Origin: Anseranas semipalmata
Taxonomy: Eukaryota > Chordata > Aves > Anseriformes > Anseranatidae
Assembly: GCA_013399115.1 (NCBI GenBank)
Contig: VXAA01000605.1
Coordinates: 465,829-529,828 of the forward strand
Reading direction: 5' to 3'
DNA length: 64,000 nucleotides
The position numbers and the translations under genes were made by a program. Positions within the stretch are counted from its first letter, which is position 1. The number at the start of each line of letters is the position of its first letter. The notes beneath the pieces are model-generated. The model was not told the origin of the DNA, did no database searches, and saw only the letters and a program-made list of their open reading frames with translations. Positions 1 to 64,000 of the stretch are shown here, in pieces.

Positions 1-3000
1 TGAGTGCTGAGCTTCGTTATTGTCACCTGGTGTCACTCATATTCTTAAGAGCAGGCTATTGTCTGCCCTTGCTGAGGATGGCAGCGGGTTGAAATACCTG
101 GCTGGACCCACAGCAGCATACCTCTGTGCTTTGGGCATGAAATGCTCTTGCACAGAGAGCTTTGGGTTTGTGTCGTTCACGAACGGAGCATAAACGAAGC
201 TCTGCGAGTCTTGAGTGCATGGAAAAGTTCAGATGTTAATAGGTACGTGAAGCTGGCAGCAGGCAGCGTTGTGCAGCCCATCGGAGGAGACCGTTCAGCA
301 GTTAAACTCGTCCTCCTCTGGGCAGGATTAGGCAGGCTCCAAGGACAGTGACATCAGACCTGCAAGCTGCCAGATCCATCCACGCTTGGGGCTTCCCTTG
401 GGTACTGTAAGTCTCTGGAGCTCAGTGAATACGCCAGAATCCTAGCCTTCATTTAAAGACTAAGGGAGCATGCAGTCTTCTTGTTTAGGAAGAAAAGCTT
501 GAAAATACGATCCTTTAAAAAAATAAAATTGAAGGCATAATATGCATCACTCTGCTTTTTTATTTTATTTAAAGCATTTATGATTTGTGCTGTTGAACCT
601 AGGAGTCTCCAGTAACTCAAGAAAACTGTTTTTTACATCAATAATTCTTAAAAATCCTCAGACTTGGCCCAGAGCTTTACTATTAAGATCTCTCCATGGT
701 GGAGCTGCAGAAGATGCTTGGTGAAAGCAGCAGCGTTTCCCAGTTGGCTGCGAAGCATCCCGTGCTGCTCTGTGCAGAAGAGCACCCTCATGGGGAGGGG
801 AAGGGGGCTCTGCTGAGCACCCCCTTTCTCCACGAAGCCTCAACCAAAGAGTAGGAAATCTGCTTAATGCTCGGCTTTTAAAGAACTCGGTGTGGTGTAC
901 CTCAAAGGTATTGGTGGGGGGCATTTCTAAGAGCCCTGCCGTGGTTAACTGAGAAGTGGCCGTGTCGCTTTAAAACTAGTAAAAAAGAATACATATTTGG
1001 GTATGTGCAGGATTGTGGTGGTGTCTTCAGGGTGGCTGTGCTCTGCCATATCCTGGGCTCCATGCTCACACTGAGTGCAGGTGCTTTTGATTTCAATGGG
1101 ACTTGGAGGAGAATGAGATGGTGCTTGAGTGAAGAGCGGTGGAGTCTCACCATTTGCTGCTGTGAAGTGCTTTGCTATGTAAATGAGCATTTGAGAGCGG
1201 GTCAGTGAAGAATAAATTTCGGATATATTTTTTTTTTAACGTGTGATAGTGAGAAGTGCCAAGGAATGCAGGCTGGGCGCTGCGTGGCGCGGGCCTTTGC
1301 ATAACTGGCATTCCAAAATGCTTTTGGAAATCATTGAAAACAATGTTATGACTGCATCGTTAAACTTTTATCAGAGGGTATGCTTCCAAACGGGATTTAA
1401 CAACTGGACACTCGGAGTGGCATCTTGTGAGGAGAATAGATGTCCATCATTTCAGCTGGGGCTCGTTTGGGGGAGGAAGGAATATGACATTTGTGTTACA
1501 CTATTTTCATCATGGGTGCAAGGGACTTTACAGCAATAAAATCCCTCTGGAGCATTGTTGTGCTGTAGCTTAATTCTGATTTTTTGAGTAGATAAATGCA
1601 CTTGACTCTTGCCCCTCCATTTAACATGGTGTCTCGTGTATCACTCTAATTTATCTCAAGGTATTCGCTGTCCTGACATGCCCTGTTACTCAACAGGATG
1701 CTGGGCTTTTATCAGTGTGTTCAGCATCCCAGTTAAACCTGTTGGGATATTGCTCATGTGCATGACTGTCAAGTTAACAAATTACCCACAGGTGTATATG
1801 TTTCCAGGATCAAACTTTTGGCTTACCTCTTAAGACACTGGATTGGTTTTTCCTGTTCCTCGTACCTGTGGTCTAGGGGCTGTGTAACGTTCATCTCTTA
1901 TTTTTCACTTTGTTCTTAGATATTGGCATAGATACTGTAGATACTGTTTTTCCTGTGTCTGAAAAACAGAAGTTGCACTTCATTTAAAAGTTTCAGCATT
2001 TGGGCCCCAGTGGTCAGGTTAAAAAAAGCACATTTTCTTCACTTAATACAGGCTCTGATAAACAACGTTGGCCTAAAATCTGCAAGTTGCTGCCACAAAC
2101 CTTAGGTTCGCTGATATATTTAGCAGTTCCACTTCTCGGAAACAAGCAGCAATTTCTAGACGCTCTTCACAGTTCGGCATGAAATTTTAATCGTCTTCGC
2201 TACTTGGGCGTTTGTGCACTGCAAGAACAGTACTTGTGTGCAGCACAGACTCAGAAATAGATGACCCGGTGCTGAGTGACTTCAGCAAGCAGCCTAAAAT
2301 CGCCTCCAAATTGTGCATTTTGCTGCCTTGCAAGCTTGGAAGCTTCCTAGGGTTTCTGTTATCCTGATTCTTCCCCTCTCGGTGAGAGAAGTCCTGGCAA
2401 TTGCCTGTGTGTCTTGCTTGCTTGTTTTTCTCTTTTCCTTTCTTGTTCTGCTGATACCTGCCCCTCCTGTGTTTCCTTGTGCCCAGTCCTTCCAGTAGGA
2501 TGCATTGGAACTAGGTTCTTGTTTTGCATTCTGTATTGCTCCGGAGATTGTAAAGCACTTTTTTGGTTTTATAATCATTAAAAAAAATAAAGCTAATTCC
2601 TAAACATCACTTACTACCTTGCTTATATTGAAGTTATTCTCGGTGGTGGGTAAATTACTGTTTACAACCTGTACAACAGCTGTCAGCTAAGAACTACTTG
2701 ATCAGCAGCGGATAATGTGAGCCTGGCATTTTCTTCCCTATGCCTCAAACACTGCAAGCCCCTCCGGAGAGGGAAACGCTGCTGCGTGATGCAAGTCTGG
2801 TCCCTGCTGCTGGTGTTCAAGGTGCCCCCTGCACAGCCTCTGGCTCCTCTGCCGCCCGTTTGCCCAGCTGCTGCAAATCCTTGAGTTTTGGCGAAGGGAT
2901 TCGAGGCTGCCGGTCGCTGCGGGAAGGATCGGGGCGTAGAGAGCTGCAGCTCTGCGTAGCTCAGAAAAGCTGCAAATGGCCCTGCAAGGAAACCTCTACC

Positions 3001-3221
3001 TGCTGCACCTGCTCTGTGCTGCCTCCTCCTTTCTGCCTCCTTCGCTTGGACCACAGATAACAAAGCAAAGCTCAGCAAAAGCAACGCAACCGGTATGGCT
3101 TGAGCTATACAGATGCGTGGTGACGGGCAGCAGGGCTGTAAATCACTCCCTCCTCTACCCTCACAGCCCTCTCTCACTGTCCAAATCCAAATTCAAGGAC
3201 TCTCTGCCCGTTTTCTCTCAG
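1..3221 (+). other. PDZD2: Upstream PDZD2 intron, 3' part
   Basis: No coding exon recognised. Frames here give only short, unfamiliar peptides. The stretch ends in a good acceptor (pyrimidine-rich, CTCAG at 3217-3221). The segment that should precede PDZ2, a basic and acidic linker in mammals, was not found, so the previous exon is probably left of the window. Confidence 0.75.
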
Positions 3222-55791
<52,570 letters not shown>

Positions 55792-56604
55792 TGGAAGCAC
55801 TACATCTAATCACACTTGCTAAGACAAAACATTTAAAACTGGCTAGAAGCTGTCCTTGTTTCTAATGCCACACAGAAGTGTCTTAATGCCTTACAGAGAG
55901 GTGCTAAGAGCCTTGGAGAACCACTGAGCAAAAGAGTGTCATAAAATCTCGCCTAGTTATCACGGATGAAGGAAGCCAAACGCTAGAGACATTTTTGTAT
56001 TATGTGGCAGCTTTGATGGAACTTCAAGACCTTTATTGGGTTTGGTTTAAAGTATTTTGACTGAGATAAATAACACTGTGCCTGTCCCTGATATTTTTAG
56101 TATCTGCAGAGCATTGGGAGTATAACTTGTCAGTTGCCATCCTGTTGACAAGGATGGGTATTTAGACTGTACTGTATTGCTTAGCTATAATTTGACTTCA
56201 GGACGCTTATTTAGGATCTGGTCCTTATTTGTTATAACAAGAGAATGTCTGGAACAATCTCACTCTATTCTTCTAAGTGCAGTTTTGCTAAAAATGCATG
56301 ACAAAGGAGAAGTATAATTTTGCACAACTTTTATGCCTAAAACATGAGCATTTTATTGCAAAGGTGAAAAATCCTCTTAAAACTGGTGAACTAACTCAGC
56401 ATCCACCACAACTGAATCTGCTCTTAGTGGCAACTTGTACCTGAAAGCACTTGGCAATAATGCAGTAGAAATCTGAGCAAGAAAATCAAGTCCAAATATT
56501 ACGTGATTGTCCACCAAGGTGTAGACTGAGTTGTTAGCTGAGGGGAGTGATAAAAATGGGGGTCTGAATTTTCAAATTTAGGCTTCTAACATTTAGACAC
56601 GTTT

Positions 56605-56633
56605 AAATATATACATATATATATATATATATT
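56605..56633. repeat. (TA)n microsatellite in 3'UTR
   Basis: Tandem AT/TA dinucleotides with one C interruption, within the presumed 3'UTR. Confidence 0.88.
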
Positions 56634-56849
56634 TAAAAGAGGGGCAATTTCAGGTCCTGAGCACTTGCAGATCCCACAGACTTCAGTGATCGCTAAGTAC
56701 GTCTGAAAGCCGGGCTGCTTTTATTTGGCTGCAAGAGGTTGAAGGTTGCCCGACTTGAAATACTCAAGCTGGAACATGGTGGTCTAAGGATGTGGATTTT
56801 AACAGAGTAAATCTAAACTGGCCATATTTGTGGTGGCTTTTAATTGTTC

Positions 56850-56872
56850 TTTTTTTTTTTTTTTTTTTTTTT
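56850..56872. repeat. Poly-T tract in 3'UTR
   Basis: About 23 T residues with no adjoining transposon sequence that I recognise. Confidence 0.8.
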
Positions 56873-57663
56873 CCTTTCCTGTCCAGTATTTATTTTTGCT
56901 TGTGTGGGATTGGGTGGGTATGTGTGTGCAAGGTGTAAGTCTGCCCGGCTGTGTCAGGAATGGGCTGATGCTGAGGATTTTGGATGGTGAAACTATTTGC
57001 ATAGGTGGGAGAAGCCATGCTGTAGATAGAGCAAAACTGTAAGAACTGCAGTGCTGCAGGCACTTAGTTTGGATTTTCTCACCTCTACTCCTGGTGGAGG
57101 TATCAGCAGCTGGCCATGCTGCTCAGTGTTATTTATAGTCTGCTCTACAGGGAGGAGAATGTATGGGTGCGAGAGATTAGACTGCTATTTCTCTTCCTAC
57201 ATCTGGGATGGCTAAACAACATAAAAGAGATACAGGAGGAAATGGGCCAGCGTCCTTATCAGCTGAGAACAAGTTGTTTGTTCCAGAGTGCTCAGGTTGT
57301 TTGTCACGTTAGGCTGGAGACCCACTCTCAGCCAGCATGCCCGGGGTGAAGAGCTCTCAACCTGGAGCTGGTCCAAATCCGAAGCGCTGCCTACGTTTAT
57401 AGTAAGGCAGGACACTACGTAGCTGTTACAAAAAGTTCTGGGCTTGTCACTTGGCCCTATCCCAAGATCATGCTATCGTTCAGTTTGTTTATCTTTATTC
57501 AACAGTGCTTAGAGCAATTGCTTCCAGGATGGTGGGCTCTCGGTTTGGTTCATTTCTGTGGCAGCTTCATTAGTCTGCAACTCGTGATACGCAGAAGAAA
57601 ATTCAGTTCTGTGAGGCAACCAGAGGCCAAGCGAGCAGAAAAGCTGTGCAATGTTTGCCTCTA

Positions 57664-57669
57664 AATAAA
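57664..57669 (+). terminator. PDZD2: Candidate proximal polyadenylation signal
   Basis: AATAAA within CTAAATAAATAG, followed by a T-rich stretch (CTTTTTTCAG). It could yield a 1.9 kb 3'UTR. No transcript evidence in hand. Confidence 0.3.
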
Positions 57670-59717
57670 TAGATTTAATTCTTTTTTCAGTGACATGTAT
57701 TCACACGAGAATCCAGGGAGAGATGCAACTTTTGGTTACACGAAAGGCAATACTGTACATAGTCCTACAGCTGCTCTGCCTGCAGGATTTGTGTGGAAAC
57801 TAATTCCGGTTCAGTGCTGTGAAATGGCTGTGGAGTTGGGTCCCCTGTGACCCCAAAGCTCAGCCCCTCTGTCGGGACCAGTTCTCACCTTTGGTCACCT
57901 CAGTGGTGGGGAGGCTTCGGGAGGATGCAGCGCTTTGGGGCAGAGGACCACGCAGGGGCTTCAGGCCCGTGCTGGGATAAAAGAGGTTAGCTTTGCATGT
58001 TTGCTGAAAAACAGGGAGAAGACATTTGGCAATGACAATGAAATGGCAAGGCCTTCTTCAGGAGTGACCAAAATCTGGTTGTAATAGCGTGTATAATAGA
58101 TACCTAAAATGCATGTGGAATTTAATGCAGCGTAGTAAATACATACCTGTATATGTATAATACGTACAAGTGCAGTTCTGACTTTTTGCTACTTTAATGT
58201 GGTAAATCACAAATACGTTTTAGGAAATGGTGTTTTTTTTGTTTTTTTCCAGTCCACAGTTGATAATTTTTGAGGTTCCAACGCCGGGGGGCATATGGCT
58301 CCCTCCTAAACCGGTGTGAGCTCAAAGATGAAGTCCTTATTTTGTAAATCAAACTTAATTTCAGGTGTCTTAAAATATATGTGGTGAGTATTTTCAGACA
58401 CTTATTTGCAGATACTGTTCATTGTGAGTGGTTTAGAAGGCTTTTATTTTTCAGTAATTGAATACTGTTCAGTATTTTATTTTACATGCACGTAGATCTG
58501 TGTTGGATGAGTAACAGCAAAGAGAGGCAGGGAGTTCTGTGTGATTCAGTAGTGGCGATAATGTAAAAGGTAGGTTTAATGTTTTAAGTCTGATACTTAC
58601 TATGGGTAGAATGATACGCTTCTCTACTAACTTTACAGCAAGAAAAAGAATAGTATTTAACCCTGATTGTTCCTGTTCCTGAAAATACATTGTGGGTTTT
58701 TTTTGAAGGAACGGGAAGTGTCTTTACTGATGCCACCAGTGTTGGTATGATTACAGTAGCATTTCCTGATGTCTCTGCTGGGGTGACACTTCCCATGAAA
58801 GCCCCAGGATGTACGGGATGTGGGTCTGCTTTATTCCAGAAAGGATGGAATAGAGCAAACAGATGTAGTGAACCTTCGGTTACGCACCTGGCAAAGTAAC
58901 TGTTACTTGTCTTGAGAGCCTGGTCGCACCAAAATGACAAAGGAAGTTGCATTAGTTCATCAGTATTCAGTAAGTTCGTGAGCATTTTTGGCCTTGCTGT
59001 TTGCATGCCAGTCCCCATGGTAATTCTTTGCCATGCGGGAGGGTTGGCCAAGCTCTAGGAGAGCAGTGACTCTCCAAAGACTCACAGCTGCGTTTTAGAA
59101 GACCAAAAATCAAGATGAAATTATCTACTTGGTCCGAAACTCTTCACCAGCAACCTGAAGGCATGCCAGATAAGGTGAATTTGCTCCTAGATGGAGTAGG
59201 TCTGGTGGAGGGCTTTGCTGCTTCCCAGGCTTGGGACACATCCTGGATATGAGAGTAGGCTCTGGTGCGATGCGGCAATCACATATTCTGCAGCCTTTTG
59301 TACCTGGAAGCTCTTCGCAGCTTCTGTGGGGACTGCATCTGTGTTTAAAGAAAAAAACTGTCAGGTTAGGCCTAAATTAGGGAGGGAGCAATATCTGATA
59401 ATTTTCTTGCTAAAAAAAAATTGAGGGCAGATAAGTATTAAGAAACTGTTGATTGATTCTTTTTTTTTAATGACCCTCACTTAAAATTAATCCTAGTTAA
59501 TGTTCTGCAGTGGTTCTTGTCAAAGTCTGAAGGAACCATCCCAGGTGGGAACGTTTACCTGCTTCTCTGTTTAGGATGTGTAAATGTACACGTGGAAATA
59601 TTGATGAGGAGTAGACTAGATCATGTGAGAAATTGGGATCCCACTCTAGGTAGGTTTTGTGTATTAGCCCGATACACTTCTTGTATGATATTGTATATTT
59701 ACACTTTTATTTATATA

Positions 59718-59723
59718 AATAAA
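59718..59723 (+). terminator. PDZD2: Candidate main polyadenylation signal
   Basis: AATAAA in the context TTATATAAATAAAACTTC, with the T/G-containing stretch TGCCTTGTATATTATA about 28 nt downstream. It is chosen as the likeliest 3' end because the sequence character changes soon after. Confidence 0.42.
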
Positions 59724-59881
59724 ACTTCTTCTAATGAAAACTGTTTAAAATGCCTTGTATATTATAAACAGTGAGTGCAATAACATGAAATAGATTGTAC
59801 ATTTTCCAATTTGCTGTCTCTGTTATGTAAATCTGTATCTCGCCATAAACTGTTTTGTTTGGGTTTTTTAGTGATTTTGAA

Positions 59882-59887
59882 AATAAA
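59882..59887 (+). terminator. PDZD2: Candidate distal polyadenylation signal
   Basis: AATAAA preceded by the U/GU-rich stretch TGTTTTGTTTGGGTTTTTTA at 59851-59870. That stretch could also serve as the distant downstream element of the 59718 signal. Confidence 0.3.
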
Positions 59888-60724
59888 TGGTATCCTTAGT
59901 ACTCCTCTAGATATTTATTTCTGTTACACCAAAGTCTGGCTGGTCCACGGCTGGAACTGGCATCACAGAGATGAGGCTGTCCTGGAGAGCACAAAGACCA
60001 AGCAGTAAAGCTGTCAAGATGTGCATCTAAGCTGGAGGTAAAATACTGCCCTCGAAGAACTGTCATTCTGTGTAACGGGATTAAAGCATTTTAAGTGCTA
60101 AAAGGTGTTGTCTAGGACCTGCTTTGGTATCTTGGAAGATGTGCTTTGTTTTTTTCCTGCCTCTTTGCAAGGAAAATGCAGACGGCAAAGGTGAAATGCG
60201 GAGTTTTCATTAGGAGCAACCTCTCTCGACCTCCTGCCCAGCAACTGGGCTATAAGGGAACGGGTTGTATGTATAGGGAGTATGTATATACAGCTAGTCC
60301 TAGCCTGGTGTTTGTTGTCTTCAACCTCCCCAGGGGGTAGGCTCCCCTCCAAACCCCGGTATGCTGCTGGTGTGGGCTGGGCTGGATGTGACCTCCGTGT
60401 GCATGGCGTGGAGCTGCAGCGGTAACCTCCGAACTGGCGAGTCGGCATCCAGCTTTTTGAGGACGCAGCTGGCTTCGCTGTCACCGCACTGTGGCTCGAA
60501 GCAAGCCTACCTCCCGGAAGGACAATTCAGCCTGGAAAGCACGGTCCAGATGTCCTCGGGAGCTGCTCCAACATGGGGAATGCCAGAGGCACCCCAAACC
60601 AGCGCTGCCTGTGAATGCCCGGACATGTCAGCTAGTTGCTGCGAGGTAGGCTGAGCCGGGGGAAGGAACTGGTGGCTTAGGCGTTTATATCCTCCTTGCA
60701 AACCCTCGTGAGTCGCTGTGTGTT

Positions 60725-60875
60725 GCTCCGCGTTTGAGTGCCGGGTTGGGCGCTCGCAGCAGCTGCGTGGCTGGAAACTCCCGGCCGGCTCGCGCCCCAG
60801 CCCTGCCCTCTCGCTCGCGTGTCTCGGCTCGCTGCTCGCCCGCCTCCTTCCCGCCGAGCCTTGCTAACCTCGCAC
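60725..60875. promoter_or_regulatory. Short CpG-island-like segment
   Basis: By eye this segment carries around twenty CpG dinucleotides in 150 nt (for example CCCGGCCGGCTCGCGCC, TCTCGCTCGCGTGTCTCGGC). That contrasts sharply with the CpG-poor introns. It could be a promoter or enhancer of an unannotated transcript or only a GC-rich patch. No TATA box or gene start was identified. Confidence 0.35.
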
Positions 60876-63800
60876 CAGTTCCTCTGGTGCACGGTGCTGC
60901 CGGGAAGGGCTGGCGGGCCTTTCTGAGATGGGAGGAAGGCATTTGCTTCCCTGCTCCGAAGGTATCGCCCTTGTCTTGGGGCTCGTGCCCCGCAAGCTGC
61001 CATGTTTGCTTTCGGTTTCTTTTTCGGGTGCCGCACCAGGAGGGTACGAATGAGCAAGAGTCACATGCGGAGAGAAAAGCCCCGGCCTTTCTGCTGAATC
61101 ACCCCGGGGAAAAAGCCAGGGCCTCGGCCTCCAGGCTGCCCCGAGCCCCTTTGCTAGACAGGAAGGCAGTCCTCCTGTCCATCCTTCTCCCACGTCCTCC
61201 TAACACAAGGCATGAGCTGGGGATCTCCAGGGCTCAAGCCTCAGAGCAGTCTTGAAAAGCCCTTAATTAAAATCTTAATTGCCCCAGACAGTGGCTCGTT
61301 AGGGAGAAATACAGCAGAGATTAAACACAATGGACTTAATCCATAAATGGATTAGCACTTGGGACCTCATTTATGCTCTAAGCCACGTACAATGGCAGAA
61401 AGTTAGGTTTCGGTTTTATCCAACCCAGATATGTTTCAGAGACTGGGCTTTTTCTGAAAGCCTTGGGGTGTTGGCGTATGGGGAACTTGGCACAAAAAGC
61501 AGGAGGACTTTGCAGTTTGGGGCACAACTTCTTTTATTCCCATATCACTAACATACAGGGCTGAGATCTAAATGAGGTAAGTAGAGGCATTGACTTACTT
61601 GCACTCAAGTTTATCATCCTACCAGAAAAGTTCTGGCTTATTTGCCATTTCTGATGTCTTTGCTGCACCCCTGGTCTGTTAACATTGCTCACCCTGACTT
61701 CAGGTCCACCTGCCTCTGGTGCAGTCATTTACGGACCCATCTAGATTTCTGGGATTGTGTCAAAATCCGCACAGGGAAGCGCGAGGGGAAGCGAAACCAC
61801 CCTGAGCTCCGGTGCCCAGGGACGGGCAGGCAGAGCCCGCAGGTGGCACGTCCCCTCTGCACCACCAGCCCTCGCCTTGCCCTGGGCTGGGAGCTTCAGC
61901 GCTTTGGTCCAGCTGTTTTGGTGCTTTTTTTTTTCTTCCTATACAATATCAGGTCGTAAAAGTGCTCTTGCAGCACCTCCATCCCGTGTCCAGCACACCT
62001 GTCTCAATAGGTGCGTGGCAAGCAAGGGATGCTGCGTTATCCAGGGCCGGTCCCTGCTGCTTCTGGGAAGGGAGGTTGGGTGGGTTCTCCTCACCAAGGA
62101 GCACTGCGGAAACCAGATGGTCATCCCCTGCCCCTAGCAAAAGGAGCCGTGGCCCATTTCAGACTTCTCCTTTACAGGAAAAGCTGGCCAAGGCTTGCTC
62201 TTTCTGTGTGGTCATGTGTTCCTCAAAGCACTTGACTCAGCTAAAAGATTTCACAAACTAATCATGATTACAAGAATTTCCAAAGATGTTTTTTTTTCCT
62301 TTAAAAAGTGTAAAATCCTTCCCATTAAATGATCATAAGAAAGAACTTCTTGATGTAAATTAAGCATCCTCTCCCCGAACGAGGAGTTGCCCTTCTGTCC
62401 TGCCTTGTGTAAAGCTGTGACTGGAAGGATGTTTTCCAGCAGTCAGGGTATTTTCTGAAGTTAACCAAGAGTAAAACCAGAACCTTCTTGCCTGTCTGCT
62501 GATAGTTCCGCATACGCTGGCCTCACCTCTCTGGGCAGCTGAATCAGTCCGATACCGCTGCGCTGAGCAAACAAGCTCCATGAAGCCAGAGTTCCTGTAA
62601 TTTTTCCCTCCCTAGCGAAGCGATTTCCTGGCCGTGCCACCTGCCCCGCCACAGCGCTGGGGACAGCCTGGCTGCTGCCAGGAAAAATGACAGCCCTGAT
62701 TCCTCGTCATGGGCAGGAGGGATCTGGAGCGAATGTGGCCTCGTGCCTCCGTCACGGCTCGGTCACATCCCTTTCGGGAGCACGGAGGGGAGGGTGCAAG
62801 GGGAAACCTGCCCGTGAATCCCGGCCACGCAGCACTTGGCGAAGGTGGCTGCGATCCTGGGTCGGATCCTGCGGCTCGGAGCAGAGGGAGGAGGCACCAG
62901 GGCGGTACCTGGACCTGGGCAGAGCGTGCCAACACGGGAAAACCCCAAAGGCACAAAAGCCACGTGATGAACGTGCCCTGCCCTGCTCTGAGCCCCCGGG
63001 GGCAGCAGCGGTAACTCAAGGTGCCACCAGCCCCACGGCGGCTCCTCGGTCCCTCGAGCAGCGCGGCGGCACGGGGGGGCAGAGCGATGCCGAAGCCCCT
63101 GTAAGGTGAAGCGATGGAAATGGTTTTAGCTGAGGTCACGGCCGTTTATCTCGTGGCGTCTGCCTCCGTGCTTTTGGAGGGCTCGCGGGCTGGTGAGATC
63201 TGTGTGCACAGACTGCACGAGAAGGGAGGGCAGCCTCGGCGTGGCCAGTTTTTCACGTCACCATCCAGACAATATAGTGACGCACTTGAGCAAGGACCCT
63301 TGTTTACAGCTGTAACAGCTTTCAGGACTATTGCTCACTGACCCACCATCAGACAGTCGCTTGCTTCACGGAAAACCCTGCCAGACCAAAAGCTGGCGCA
63401 TCACATCCCCAGCCCTTCCTGTCCGGCCTCCAGCATCCCTACGGATGTACGTCATGCCCTCGCACCATCTCGTGTCAGTGTGAGGAAAACAAGAAAGTGA
63501 GCCCCTTCCAGAGCATGTACTAAAAATACGTAGCACCATATGAGTTATTGCTTTCCAGATGACTTAGAAAAACATCCGGAGGGGTGTGTTGTCTGTCGTC
63601 TAACAATTTGTTTAGGAAATGCCGCTTGTGCACCCAGTCATGAGAGCGGCGGCTGCCTCGGGGCTGGTTTTCGCCCGGCTGAGCGCAGCGTGAGCGTGAC
63701 CCGGGGCTGAGCGCGTTGGGCTGGCAGCTTCGGCGGGTGGGTTTGGTTTGTTGTTGTTTTTTGATATCAGGTGCTCGGGGTGAGTCAGGCCCCTTCAGAC

Positions 63801-63965
63801 GGCCGTGCTGCGCCTCTGGTATGAGACTTTTGTTTTCGTGCCCTGTAGGGAGGAGCAGGTCACCGTGCGTCGCGCCGTGCCCGCCAGCATCATGCTCCGG
63901 CAGGGACCCTGCGGGAGGCGGGCGATGATGAAACTCAGGGCCAGGGACTTGTTTCCCTCTGTTGG

Positions 63966-64000
63966 TTTTTTTGTTTTGTTTTGTTTGTTTGTGGTTGTTT
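63966..64000. repeat. (TTTTG)n/(TTTG)n simple repeat at window end
   Basis: Tandem TTTTG and TTTG units run to the right edge and may continue beyond it. Confidence 0.8.

Larger units (their letters stand above)
55792..59740 (+). other. PDZD2: PDZD2 3'UTR, probable extent
   Basis: AT-rich sequence directly after the stop, with no further conserved coding peptide. It includes a (TA)n tract (56605-56633) and a long T-run (56850-56872). The 3' limit is inferred from the AATAAA at 59718. A shorter form ending after AATAAA at 57664, or a longer one using 59882, is possible. A UTR of several kb is plausible for this gene. Confidence 0.5.
59745..64000. other. Intergenic region downstream of PDZD2, CpG-rich patches, no gene supported
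   Basis: GC content rises. Dense CpG occurs around 60725-60875, 62690-63095, 63640-63720 and 63850-63930. Open frames up to about 175 codons occur on both strands in these patches, but they overlap one another, have Arg/Pro/Ala/Ser composition typical of random GC-rich DNA and show no known domain. In human the next gene is GOLPH3, which faces PDZD2 tail to tail. I did not recognise any GOLPH3 exon here. Confidence 0.6.

Noticed and set aside
2683..3177. 164-codon open frame on - in the upstream intron
   Set aside because: No recognisable protein, Arg/Ala-rich, overlapped by an equally open sense frame. Most likely chance.
60734..61255. 173-codon open frame on + in the downstream region
   Set aside because: It lies in a CpG-dense GC-rich patch where both strands are open. 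The composition is Arg/Pro/Ala/Ser, there is no recognisable domain, and no supporting splice or start context.
62612..63139. 175-codon open frame on -
   Set aside because: It overlaps other long frames on the opposite strand in GC-rich DNA. The peptide is unfamiliar and compositionally biased.

Overview
This is a vertebrate, almost certainly avian, nuclear genomic window dominated by one multi-exon gene on the + strand. I assign it to PDZD2 (PDZ domain containing 2, also called PIN1, AIPC or PDZK3). The bird or sauropsid assignment rests on two CR1 LINE remnants and on compact, moderately AT-rich introns with few other repeats. PDZD2 lies next to GOLPH3 in human 5p13.3, and that region corresponds to the avian Z chromosome; this placement is general knowledge and cannot be confirmed here.

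Layout: positions 1-3221 are the end of an upstream PDZD2 intron, so the start codon, PDZ1 and the exons between PDZ1 and PDZ2 lie left of the window. Twenty-two coding exons follow between 3222 and 55791. Every junction has AG/GT borders and compatible phases. The concatenated coding length is 7143 nt, an exact multiple of three, giving 2380 residues plus a stop. In order they encode PDZ2 (3222-4254), an acidic linker (6251-22302), PDZ3 (about 22260-26930), a Ser/Pro linker, PDZ4 (27070-30656), a Ser-rich linker (33551-37454), an additional PDZ fold (37455-38917), a 3.6 kb mostly disordered exon (40933-44509), and the C-terminal PDZ5 (49253-51954) and PDZ6 (54072-55791). The 3'UTR starts at 55792 and probably ends near 59.74-59.9 kb. 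The rest, to 64000, is intergenic DNA with several CpG-rich patches and no gene I can support.

The protein is a scaffold: its PDZ domains bind C-terminal peptides of membrane and signalling proteins. In mammals the last two PDZ domains can be released as a secreted fragment (sPDZD2). Working hypotheses from this copy: (i) a complete extra PDZ domain between PDZ4 and PDZ5, which I recall as eroded in human PDZD2; (ii) a C-terminal Thr-Ser-Val that itself fits a class I PDZ ligand; (iii) three R-x-x-S-(M/L)-P motifs that resemble 14-3-3 sites.

I saw no prokaryotic, viral or CRISPR-like system, no RNA gene I could support, and no second protein-coding gene. Residue numbers below count from the first codon in the window (R1 at 3222), not from the true start methionine.
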